Assembly: GCA_030838815.1 (NCBI GenBank)
Contig: JAUZEX010000705.1
Location: 1-6,714, forward strand
DNA: 6,714 nt
Direction: 5' to 3'
From: Actinomycetota bacterium
GTDB lineage: Bacteria > Actinomycetota > Acidimicrobiia > IMCC26256 > BP-133
Shown piece by piece: positions 1 to 6,183 of the stretch. Numbering within the stretch: the first letter of the stretch is position 1; each line of letters begins with the position of its first letter. Made by a program: the position numbers and the translations under genes. The notes beneath the pieces were generated by a model that ran no database searches, was not told the DNA's origin, and was given only the letters and a program-made list of their open reading frames with translations.

Positions 1-302
1 CGTCCGGCCAGCACCGGCCCGGCCACCGCCGGCAGGTCGGCGGGGTCGAGGGAGCCGTCGCCGTCCATGAAGCACACGACGCCGTCGTCCGGATCACAGG
101 CGACCAGGCCCGCCCAGCAGGCCGAGCCGAAGCCGGGCCGGGCCTCGACGACGACGCGGACGCCGGCGGCGCGGGCGATGTCGCCGGAGCCGTCGGTGGA
201 GCCGTTGTCGACCACGATCGGGCGGTAGCCGGGCGGGATGGAGGCGAGGAGCGGCGGCAGGGCGGCCGCTTCGTCGAGGACGGGGATGATCAGGTCGGGC
301 AC
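1..302 (-). CDS. Family 2 glycosyltransferase, N-terminal part (cut by window edge)
   Basis: The minus-strand frame gives about 100 residues beginning (GTG)PDLIIPVLDEAAALPPLL. The features of a GT-A fold family 2 glycosyltransferase are visible: the opening beta strand with PVLDEA (residues 7-12), the nucleotide-binding VVDNGSTDGS segment (30-39), and the FMDGDGS segment (78-84) whose D80-G-D82 is the DxD-like metal/nucleotide-sugar motif. Such enzymes transfer a sugar from a nucleotide-sugar to a lipid or glycan acceptor on the cytoplasmic side of the membrane. The GTG at 300-302 is the only start between the in-frame TAA (327-329) and the conserved strand. It has no good Shine-Dalgarno, but TACAAA lies 6 nt upstream, so a leaderless message is possible. 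It is transcribed divergently from the two-component/epimerase operon, suggesting a shared surface-glycan function. The acceptor and donor cannot be read from the sequence. The C-terminal part is outside the window. Confidence 0.9.
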   Translation of the reverse strand, partial: MPDLIIPVLDEAAALPPLLASIPPGYRPIVVDNGSTDGSGDIARAAGVRVVVEARPGFGSACWAGLVACDPDDGVVCFMDGDGSLDPADLPAVAGPVLAG

Positions 303-414
303 GGATCGTTTGTAACCCGCCGCCGCTTACAGGGTTCTGCCGAGGTCCTCACAATTCGATGAACAAGCCCGGAGCGGAGGGACAACGTCGTCGCGGCTGG
401 CGATCATCGGAACC
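303..414. promoter_or_regulatory. Divergent intergenic control region between GT2 and response regulator
   Basis: This 112-nt gap separates two divergent genes, so promoters for both must lie here or inside the genes. Toward the GT2 gene, TACAAA (309-314, minus strand) sits 6 nt before the GTG, the position of a -10 box in a leaderless actinobacterial message. Toward the response regulator there is no clear TANNNT box; CACAAT at 350-355 is the best weak -10 candidate. Two overlapping small dyads occur: TGTAA (311-315) with TTACA (327-331), and AACCC (314-318) with GGGTT (332-336). They cannot form at the same time and are short enough to be chance. Assignment as a control region rests mainly on gene arrangement. 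Confidence 0.45.
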
Positions 415-418
415 GTGA
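359..418 (+). CDS. Possible 19-codon leader ORF ahead of the response regulator
   Basis: An ATG at 359 opens a 19-codon frame (MNKPGAEGQRRRGWRSSEP) that stops with TGA at 416-418. The last base of that stop is the first base of the response regulator ATG, giving a TGATG junction. The response regulator itself has no purine-rich Shine-Dalgarno in the usual window; the only purine-rich run (GGAGCGGAGGG, 371-381) lies too far upstream of its start and within this small frame. Terminating ribosomes could therefore reinitiate on the regulator. A GAGG at 342-345 is 13 nt from the ATG, which is longer than usual. The frame is short and could be chance; no homology is claimed. Confidence 0.22.
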   Translation: MNKPGAEGQRRRGWRSSEP

Positions 419-1122
419 TGGATGCTCCTCCGGTGGCCGCCCGCGTGCTCATCATCGAAGACGACCCCAACGTGGCCGAGGTCGTCGGCCGGTACCTGGC
501 CCGCGAGGGCTACGAGGTGGAGATCGCCACCGACGGCGTGAGCGGGCTGGAGCGGGCCCTGTCGGATCCGCCGGAGCTGGTGGTGCTCGATCTGATGCTG
601 CCCAACCTGGGCGGCCTCGAGGTCTGCAAGCGGCTGCGGGCGGCGGCACCCGTCCCCGTCATCATCCTCACCGCCCTCGGGGAAGAGACCGACCGCATCA
701 TCGGTCTCGAGCTCGGCGCCGACGACTACGTGGCCAAACCGTTCTCGCCCCGGGAGCTCACGGCCCGGGTGAAGGCCGTGCTCCGCCGGGCGTCGGGCCC
801 GCTGGCGCCGGTGGCCCAGACCCCGGCGGTGCTGCGGGCCGGCGGGCTGGAGCTCGACGTCACGGCCCACGAGGCCCGGCTCGGTGGCGATCTGGTGGCG
901 CTGACGGCCAAGGAGTTCGACCTCCTGGCCTATCTCATGCAACATCCCCGGCGCGCCTTCCGGCGGGAGGAGCTGCTGGAGCAGGTGTGGGGCTTCAGCT
1001 ACGGCGACACCTCGACCGTCACCGTGCACATCCGCCGGCTCCGGGAGAAGATCGAGACGGATCCCTCCGCTCCCCGCTACGTGACGACCGTGTGGGGCGT
1101 CGGCTACCGGTTCGAGCCGTGA
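418..1122 (+). CDS. OmpR/PhoB-family response regulator
   Basis: A DNA-binding response regulator of about 234 residues, the usual length for this family. Residue numbers below count from the alternative GTG at 415. The receiver domain spans about 9-125, with acidic pocket D16-D17, phosphoacceptor D59 (VVLDLMLP), switch T86 (ILTAL) and conserved K108 (VAKPF). The C-terminal winged helix occupies about 138-234, with the transactivation loop, the recognition helix around TVTVHIRRLREKI (201-213), and the terminal hairpin VWGVGYRFEP. Phosphorylation by the kinase encoded next door would drive dimerisation and binding to direct-repeat operators. The start could be GTG 415 or ATG 418; I chose ATG 418 because it overlaps the stop of a small upstream frame as TGATG. 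Its stop overlaps the kinase start (GTGA), indicating translational coupling. Regulated genes are unknown; the sugar genes downstream and the divergent GT2 are the natural candidates. Confidence 0.96.
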   Translation: MDAPPVAARVLIIEDDPNVAEVVGRYLAREGYEVEIATDGVSGLERALSDPPELVVLDLMLPNLGGLEVCKRLRAAAPVPVIILTALGEETDRIIGLELGADDYVAKPFSPRELTARVKAVLRRASGPLAPVAQTPAVLRAGGLELDVTAHEARLGGDLVALTAKEFDLLAYLMQHPRRAFRREELLEQVWGFSYGDTSTVTVHIRRLREKIETDPSAPRYVTTVWGVGYRFEP

Positions 1123-2411
1123 CGCTCCGGACCCCGCCGTGGTGGACGCCGGTCGCCGTCGGTGTCGCCGGGCTGGCGGGCGCCGTCGGGGCGGCCGCAG
1201 CCGGCGGGTTCACCGGGGGTGACGCCGCCCGCCTCGTCGTCTACTCCAGTGTGGCCGCGGCGGTGGCCGGCGTCGTGGCCGGCCTGTTGCTCTTCGCCCT
1301 GCGGCGGGCGACGATCGGTGTGCAGGCCGCGGTGGCCGCCCTGGCCGCAGTGCTGGCCGTGGCCATCGGGGTGGCCTGGGCCTCGTCGCAGATGTTCATC
1401 ATGAAGCACGACCTGGCCGTGCTGTGGGTCGTGCTGATCAGCGCCGGCACGGTGGGACTGATCGTCGCGGTGGTCTTCGGCCGCCGGGTGGCCGGGGCGA
1501 GTCGATCGGTGGGGGAGATGGCCCGCCGCCTGGGCGAGACGGGGCCCGACGCCGGCCCTCGACCCGGTTCGGGTCCTGCGCCGCGGGGATCGGCCCCGGG
1601 GGAGCTGGCCGTCCTGGCCACCCAGTTGGAGGAGACGTCGGCCCGACTGTCGGAGGCCCAGAGGCAGGCCACGGCATTGGAGCGGAGCCGGCGGGAGCTG
1701 GTGGCATGGGTGTCGCACGATCTCCGCACGCCGCTGGCCGGGGTGCGGGCCATGGTCGAGGCGCTGGAGGACCGGGTCGTCGAGGACCCCGAGACGGTGG
1801 CCCGCTACTACGCCACGATGAGACGGGAGATCGACCGCCTGGCCGGGCTCGTCAACGACCTGTTCGAGCTGTCCCGCATCCAGTCGGGGGCGCTGGCGCT
1901 GGACATCGAGTCAGTGGCGCTCGACGAGCTGGTCGGCGACGCCGTGGCCGGGGCCGCCATCGCCGCCTCGGCCAAGGGAATCGACCTGCGGGGCGAGGTC
2001 GGGGAGCCGTCGCCGGTGGTGGAGCTGTCGACGCCGGAGATGGTGCGGGTGGTCCGGAACCTCCTCGACAACGCCATCCGCCACACGCCCCCGGGCGGCG
2101 TCGTGGTCATCACCGCCGGGCTGGCCGACAACGGCGAGGCGGCCGAGGTGTCGGTGCAGGACGCCTGCGGCGGCATCCCGGAGCGGGAGCTCGACTCCGT
2201 GTTCGAGATGGCCTACCGCGGCGACGCCGCCCGGACGCCGGGCGACGGCGGCGGCGGCGGCGGCCTCGGCCTGGCCGTGGCCCGGGGCCTGGTGGAGGCC
2301 CACCACGGCGAGATCAGCGTCCACAACCAGGGTCCGGGCTGCCGCTTCACCGTCCGCCTGCCGCTGCACTCGGGAGGTTCACCGGCCGCCCCCGACGCCA
2401 ACCGGCCCTGA
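1119..2411 (+). CDS. Sensor histidine kinase with four membrane helices
   Basis: A 430-residue sensor kinase. The start chosen is GTG 1119, overlapping the regulator stop as GTGA; the frame is open further upstream, but that part reads antiparallel to nothing kinase-like and lies inside the regulator gene. Four hydrophobic segments (about 11-30, 38-61, 67-88, 98-121) are joined by short loops, so there is no large extracellular sensor domain; the signal may be sensed in the membrane. A HAMP-like region follows (about 122-180), split by a Pro/Gly-rich stretch (141-161). The H-box is VAWVSHDLRTPLAG with phospho-accepting H200. The ATPase domain has N-box NLLDNAIRHTP (314-324), G1 box DACGGIP (348-354) and the G2 box GLGLAVARG. 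In the G1 box the first glycine of DxGxG is a cysteine, a variant I recall from other actinobacterial kinases. It should phosphorylate the regulator encoded immediately upstream. Confidence 0.95.
   Translation: MTLRTPPWWTPVAVGVAGLAGAVGAAAAGGFTGGDAARLVVYSSVAAAVAGVVAGLLLFALRRATIGVQAAVAALAAVLAVAIGVAWASSQMFIMKHDLAVLWVVLISAGTVGLIVAVVFGRRVAGASRSVGEMARRLGETGPDAGPRPGSGPAPRGSAPGELAVLATQLEETSARLSEAQRQATALERSRRELVAWVSHDLRTPLAGVRAMVEALEDRVVEDPETVARYYATMRREIDRLAGLVNDLFELSRIQSGALALDIESVALDELVGDAVAGAAIAASAKGIDLRGEVGEPSPVVELSTPEMVRVVRNLLDNAIRHTPPGGVVVITAGLADNGEAAEVSVQDACGGIPERELDSVFEMAYRGDAARTPGDGGGGGGLGLAVARGLVEAHHGEISVHNQGPGCRFTVRLPLHSGGSPAAPDANRP
2247..2264 (+). repeat. Six tandem GGC codons in the kinase ATP lid
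   Basis: Six consecutive GGC codons encode G377-G382, directly before the conserved LGLA of the kinase G2 box. A trinucleotide tract of this size keeps frame when it changes by whole units, so strains might vary in lid length without losing the protein. It is also simply glycine-rich as ATP lids of this family tend to be. Confidence 0.6.
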
Positions 2412-2415
2412 CCGC

Positions 2416-3537
2416 ATGAGGGTTCTCGTGACCGGCGGTGCCGGCTTCATCGGTTCGCACATCGTCGAGGCGCTGCTCGACGGCGGCGCCGACGTCCGGG
2501 TCGTCGACTCCCTCGACCCTTCGGTCCACGGCCCGGCCGCGACGGCGAACGGCGCGGCGGCGGACGGCACGGCGGGGGGCGGCGTGGCGGCCGGGGGTCT
2601 CGATCGGCGAGCCGAGCTGCTGGTCGGCGATCTCGGGGACCCGGCAGTGGCGGGGGCGGCCGTCGACGGCGTCGACGCCGTGTGCCACCAGGCGGCCAAG
2701 GTGGGGCTCGGGGTCGACTTCGGGGACGTGACCGGCTACGTCGCCGGCAACGACACCGCCACCGCCGTGCTCCTCGAAGCCTTGTGGCGCAACGGTTTCG
2801 GCGGCCGGCTGGTCCTGGCCAGCAGCATGGTCGTCTACGGGGAAGGCCTGGCCCTCTGTGCCGTGCACGGCCCGGTGGCGCCTGCCGCCCGGCTCGCCGC
2901 CGACGTCGAGGCCGGGTGCTTCGAGCCGGGCTGCCCCCGCCCGGGGTGCCCGGAAAGCGTGACCTGGACGCCGGTCGAGGAGAGCGCCCCCGCCGATCCC
3001 CGCAACGTCTACGCGGCCACGAAGCTCCACCAGGAACACCTCTGCTCGCTCTGGGGCCGGGCCGCCGGTGCGACGGTGGTGGCGCTGCGCTACCACAACG
3101 TCTACGGACCCCGGATGCCCCGCGACACCCCCTACGCCGGTGTGGCGTCGATCTTCCGCAGCGCCCTGGCCGCCGGTCGGCCCGCCCTGGTGTTCGAGGA
3201 CGGCGGCCAGACCCGCGACTTCGTCCACGTCCGCGACGTCGCCCGGGCCAACGTCCTCGCCCTCTGCGCCGACGTGGCATCCGGCGCCTACAACATCGCC
3301 AGCGGCACCCCCCACACCGTGCTCGACATGGCCACCGCGCTGACCGACGCCTTTGGCCCAAACGCCCCCCGCCCGATGATCAACGGCGGCTGGCGCCCCG
3401 GCGACGTCCGCCACATCGTCGCCTCTCCCCGCAAGGCCGCGGAAGAGCTGGGTTTCATGGCCGGGATCGGCTTCGAGGAAGGAATGGCGGAGTTCGCCCA
3501 CGCCCCGCAGCGGACCGCGATCGCCGCCACCGCATGA
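2416..3537 (+). CDS. NAD-dependent epimerase/dehydratase (extended SDR) with a cysteine-containing insertion
   Basis: A 373-residue cytoplasmic extended short-chain dehydrogenase/reductase acting on a nucleotide-sugar or related substrate. The Rossmann entry TGGAGFIG (6-13) gives GxxGxxG, D31 ends the second strand as expected for NAD(H), and the acid GDLGD (71-75) follows. The active site has S136/S137 (LASSMVVYG) and the Y199-xxx-K203 pair (YAATK). RYHNVYGPR (225-233) and DFVHVRDVARA (268-278) are typical of sugar epimerases and dehydratases. Two departures stand out: an Ala/Gly-rich stretch at 38-62, and an insertion at about 145-190 with C148-AVH151, C168, C173 and C178 that could bind a metal. 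The gene begins 4 nt after the kinase stop without its own Shine-Dalgarno and ends overlapping the next gene as ATGA, so it is translated as part of the operon. The exact reaction (epimerase, dehydratase or reductase) cannot be fixed from sequence alone. Confidence 0.92.
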   Translation: MRVLVTGGAGFIGSHIVEALLDGGADVRVVDSLDPSVHGPAATANGAAADGTAGGGVAAGGLDRRAELLVGDLGDPAVAGAAVDGVDAVCHQAAKVGLGVDFGDVTGYVAGNDTATAVLLEALWRNGFGGRLVLASSMVVYGEGLALCAVHGPVAPAARLAADVEAGCFEPGCPRPGCPESVTWTPVEESAPADPRNVYAATKLHQEHLCSLWGRAAGATVVALRYHNVYGPRMPRDTPYAGVASIFRSALAAGRPALVFEDGGQTRDFVHVRDVARANVLALCADVASGAYNIASGTPHTVLDMATALTDAFGPNAPRPMINGGWRPGDVRHIVASPRKAAEELGFMAGIGFEEGMAEFAHAPQRTAIAATA

Positions 3538-5111
3538 CGACCATCGAGGACGGCCGGCCGACGGCGCCCACCGCCCCGGCCTTGCGCGTGGTCACGGCAA
3601 CTCGGACTCCGCCCGCAGGATGGCTCGTCTTTCTCTGCGCTGGAGCGCTGGGCGTGGCGGTCTCGGCGCACATCGCCCGCGGGGGAGCGCTGCTGGCGGA
3701 GCGTTGGTGGCTCCTGGCGGAGTTGAGCGCATGGGCCGCGGCGTGGATTGCGGCGGTGGCAGCCGCGTTGCGGATGCCGCGGCGGGCGGCCGTCCCGCTG
3801 ATCTTCGTGGTGGCCATCGCCCTGCGACTGGCGGCGCTGGCCGGGCCCCCGACGACAACCGACGACTTCTACCGCTACTCCTGGGACGGACGCGTGCAGG
3901 CGGCGGGCATCGATCCCTACCGGTACGCGCCGGGCTCCGAATCCCTGACTGCGCTTCGGGAGCCGTGGCTGTGGCCCGCGGTGCAGCCCTGCCCGCTGGC
4001 CTACCGGCCGGAGGGCTGCACCCGCATCAACCGGTCGGCGGTCCACACGATCTACCCGCCGGCCGCCGAGGCGTGGTTCGCCGCCGTCTACCGCGTGAGC
4101 GGAATCGGCGCCCGCCACAAGCCCTGGCAGGTCGCCGGGCTCGTCACCGATGTGGCGGTGGTGGCGCTGCTGGCTCTGGCGCTGCGCCGGCAGGGGAAGG
4201 ACCCCCGCTGGTGCGCCCTCTACGCGCTCTGCCCCGCACCGGCGTTGGAAATCGTCAACAACGGCCACGTCGACGGCCTTGCCATCCTCCTCAGTGTCGC
4301 CGCGCTGGCCGTGGCCTCGCCGCCCGTCCGGCCGGGCGAGGGCAGTGCCGGACTCGCCCCGACCGAGGGCCCGACCGCCCAACGGATCTCGGGTCATATC
4401 GTGCCGCCGGAGCGGGACGGAATGACCCGAGAACGGCTGCGCGCTTCGCCCGCGCGTCGGGAGCTCGCCGCCGGCGCGCTCATCGGGGTGGCGGCGCTGG
4501 TCAAGTTGTATCCGGCGTTGCTCGTCCTGGCTGTGGTGGCGGCGATGCCGGGCCGGCGGGGGCGGGCGCTGCTCCGCATCGGGGGAGCGGCATCGGCGGT
4601 GGCCGTGGGAGGGTACCTGCCCCACGTCCTGCGGGTGGGCACCAAGGTCATCGGCTTCCTGCCCGGGTATCTCCGGGAGGAGCACTACGACGGGGCCGGC
4701 CGGTATCTCGTGGCCGGGGCGCTGCGGGTCCCGGGCGGCGTGGCCGCCGGCGGCGTCTCGGGACTGGCTCTAGTGGCGGCATTGGCGTGGGTGTGGGTTC
4801 GACGGCCGTCCGCACCGGTCGGGGCGGCGGTGATCATGGGAACGCTGCTGCTGGCGGTGTCGCCCGTCCAACCGTGGTACGCAGTCACCCTCCTCGCCTT
4901 CGCCACTCTGGCCGTCGAGCCGCAATGGGCCGCCGTGGTGGCGGCGGGGTACCCCTACTTCTTCGCCGTCATCCTGCTGCACCCGCAGCGCGTCGGGATC
5001 GGGCAGCTGGCCTACGGGCTCGCCGCCGCCGGCGTCAGCGCGCCGGTATTGCTCCGGGGGTTGCGGACCTCAGGCCGTAGCATGAGGAGATGCCCCCCAA
5101 GCGGATGCTGA
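3534..5111 (+). CDS. GT-C type polytopic membrane glycosyltransferase (GT87/DUF2029-like)
   Basis: A 525-residue integral membrane protein starting at ATG 3534, which overlaps the epimerase stop. After about 28 polar residues come roughly a dozen hydrophobic helices (for example 30-48, 62-80, 86-104, 203-218, 247-262, 312-336, 346-364, 404-422, 429-444, 447-462, 466-482, 489-507). The first large outward loop begins with TTTDDFYRYSWDGR (107-120); the D110-D111 pair followed by YRY.WDGR and a later IDPYRY is the catalytic loop signature of polyprenyl-phosphate-sugar dependent GT-C enzymes. INRSAVHTIYPP (165-176), NNGHVDGL (242-249) and LVKLYPALL (322-330) agree with the GT87/mannosyltransferase-like group. 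C153 and C161 flank an external loop and may form a disulphide. Residues about 261-309 form a hydrophilic linker between helices that contains a DNA palindrome, described separately. It probably adds a sugar to an extracytoplasmic glycan or glycolipid; donor and acceptor are unknown. The 3' end overlaps trpS by 22 nt. Confidence 0.88.
   Translation: MTTIEDGRPTAPTAPALRVVTATRTPPAGWLVFLCAGALGVAVSAHIARGGALLAERWWLLAELSAWAAAWIAAVAAALRMPRRAAVPLIFVVAIALRLAALAGPPTTTDDFYRYSWDGRVQAAGIDPYRYAPGSESLTALREPWLWPAVQPCPLAYRPEGCTRINRSAVHTIYPPAAEAWFAAVYRVSGIGARHKPWQVAGLVTDVAVVALLALALRRQGKDPRWCALYALCPAPALEIVNNGHVDGLAILLSVAALAVASPPVRPGEGSAGLAPTEGPTAQRISGHIVPPERDGMTRERLRASPARRELAAGALIGVAALVKLYPALLVLAVVAAMPGRRGRALLRIGGAASAVAVGGYLPHVLRVGTKVIGFLPGYLREEHYDGAGRYLVAGALRVPGGVAAGGVSGLALVAALAWVWVRRPSAPVGAAVIMGTLLLAVSPVQPWYAVTLLAFATLAVEPQWAAVVAAGYPYFFAVILLHPQRVGIGQLAYGLAAAGVSAPVLLRGLRTSGRSMRRCPPSGC
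4387..4432. repeat. 46-bp near-perfect palindrome inside the GT-C coding sequence
   Basis: The arms TCTCGGGTCAT (4387-4397) and ATGACCCGAGA (4422-4432) are exact reverse complements. Inside them, after one A/A mismatch, TCGT pairs with ACGG (one T/G wobble), then after one G/G mismatch CCGC (4404-4407) pairs with GCGG (4412-4415) around the loop CGGA. In total 19 of 21 positions pair. The element is read through in frame as residues 285-300 (ISGHIVPPERDGMTRE) in a hydrophilic linker between membrane helices. The size and symmetry resemble REP/PALE-type palindromic elements, including those known to insert in frame in genes. No second copy was found in this window, so repeat status in the genome is inferred. 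Confidence 0.7.
5078..5083 (+). promoter_or_regulatory. Candidate -10 box for a leaderless trpS transcript
   Basis: TAGCAT fits the actinobacterial TANNNT -10 consensus and ends 6 nt before the trpS ATG at 5090, the spacing that places transcription start on the A of the start codon. GAGGAG touches the ATG with no spacer, so it cannot work as a normal Shine-Dalgarno, which fits leaderless initiation. No convincing -35 hexamer lies 16-18 nt upstream, as is common for such promoters. A six-base motif can occur by chance. Confidence 0.35.
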
Positions 5112-6151
5112 CCGGAGACCGGCCGACCGGCAAGCTGCACGTCGGCCACTATGTCGGCAGCATCAAGAACCGCGTCGAGCTCCAGCACCGGTACGAGAGC
5201 TTCTTCATCATTGCCGACCTCCACATGCTGACGACGAAGAACAGCAAGGAGGACATCGCCGAGGTCGCGGCCAACGCCCGGATGATGGTCCTCGACTCCC
5301 TCGCCGCCGGCATCGAGCCGGACCAGGCCACGTTCTACCTCCAGTCGGCCATTCCCGAGGTGTGCGAGATCAACACGATCTTCCAGAACCTCGTCACGGT
5401 GCCGCGGCTGGAGCGGATGCCGAGCCTGAAGGAGATGGCCCGCGACGCCAAGAAGGAGGAGATGCCCTACGGCCTCCTCGGCTACCCGGTGCTGCAGGCG
5501 GCTGACATCCTGTGCGTCAAGGCCGACGTCGTCCCGGTGGGGAAGGACAACGTCCCGCATGTCGAGGTGACGCGGGAGATCGCCCGGCGCTTCAACAACC
5601 TGTACGGGCCGGTCTTCCCCGAGCCCGATTTCCTCATGGCCGAGGTGCCGACGCTCGTCGGCACCGACGGGCAGGGGAAGATGAGTAAGAGCCTCGGCAA
5701 CACGATCTACCTGTCCGACGACGAAGCCGCCGTCCGCAAGAAGGTCTCCAACATGTACACCGACCCGAAGCGGATCCGGGCCGACATCCCCGGGACGGTG
5801 GAGGGCAACCCGGTGTTCATCTACCACGACGTGTTCAACCCGAACAGGGGCGAGGTCGAGGACCTCAAAACCCGTTACCGGGAAGGGAAGGTCGGCGACG
5901 TCGAGGTCAAGGAGAAGCTGGCCGCGGCCATCAACACCTTCCTCGATCCCATGCGGGAGCGGCGGGCCCGCTTCGACGCCGACTCCGGCCTCGTCGACCG
6001 GCTGATCGTGGAGGGAACGGAGAAGACGAGGGCCGAGGTGAAGCAGACCGTCTTCGACATGCGCAAGGCGATGGGGCTCACCGCCACCTACAACCAGATC
6101 CGCCGCAAAGCGGAGCGCTCCGCCCCCAAGGAGCGGGACACCGCCGGCTGA
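5090..6151 (+). CDS. trpS: Tryptophanyl-tRNA synthetase
   Basis: A 353-residue class I aminoacyl-tRNA synthetase that charges tRNA-Trp with tryptophan using ATP in the cytoplasm; the length is normal for bacterial TrpRS. The HIGH motif appears as H17-V-G-H20 within RPTGKLHVGHYVG, and KMSKS is intact at 197-201. Other family landmarks are FFIIADLHMLT (38-48), the tryptophan-site helix region GLLGYPVLQAADIL (128-141), VPVGKDNVPHVEVTRE (148-163) and NMYTDPKRIRA (221-231). The motif preceding HIGH reads LTGDRPTG rather than the SGxQPTG of standard TrpRS, as in the TrpRS II-like group. The start at ATG 5090 gives MPPKRMLTGDRPTG; an in-frame ATG at 5105 is a shorter alternative. The gene begins inside the 3' end of the membrane glycosyltransferase gene, so it can be reached by operon readthrough as well as by an internal promoter. 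Confidence 0.96.
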   Translation: MPPKRMLTGDRPTGKLHVGHYVGSIKNRVELQHRYESFFIIADLHMLTTKNSKEDIAEVAANARMMVLDSLAAGIEPDQATFYLQSAIPEVCEINTIFQNLVTVPRLERMPSLKEMARDAKKEEMPYGLLGYPVLQAADILCVKADVVPVGKDNVPHVEVTREIARRFNNLYGPVFPEPDFLMAEVPTLVGTDGQGKMSKSLGNTIYLSDDEAAVRKKVSNMYTDPKRIRADIPGTVEGNPVFIYHDVFNPNRGEVEDLKTRYREGKVGDVEVKEKLAAAINTFLDPMRERRARFDADSGLVDRLIVEGTEKTRAEVKQTVFDMRKAMGLTATYNQIRRKAERSAPKERDTAG

Positions 6152-6183
6152 GATCGGGGCCCATCGGGGGGAACCGCCGGTTT

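Noticed and set aside
311..336. Overlapping dyads TGTAA/TTACA and AACCC/GGGTT in the divergent region as an operator.
   Set aside because: Five-base arms, mutually exclusive, with no repetition elsewhere. They are noted in the region entry but are not convincing as a site.
987..1118. Upstream extension of the kinase frame to 987.
   Set aside because: It overlaps the winged-helix part of the response regulator and has a non-hydrophobic His/Arg/Pro-rich translation. GTG 1119 gives a short N-terminus right before the first membrane helix.
2682..3533. Upstream extension of the GT-C membrane protein frame to 2682.
   Set aside because: The extension lies inside the epimerase gene and translates to Arg/Pro/Gly-rich sequence without family features. 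The ATG at 3534 with ATGA overlap is the natural start.
4334..4359. GGGCGAG / CTCGCCC inverted repeat just upstream of the 46-bp palindrome.
   Set aside because: It is a seven-base GC-rich pair with poor internal pairing. It could belong to the same inserted linker, but cannot be told from chance.
2347..4685. Long open frames on the minus strand opposite the epimerase and membrane glycosyltransferase (also 349-1029, 1104-1718, 5012-6187).
   Set aside because: They mirror the codon positions of strong plus-strand genes, contain Arg/Gly/Pro/His-rich low-complexity translation and show no family motif. They are expected from few stop codons in high-GC DNA.
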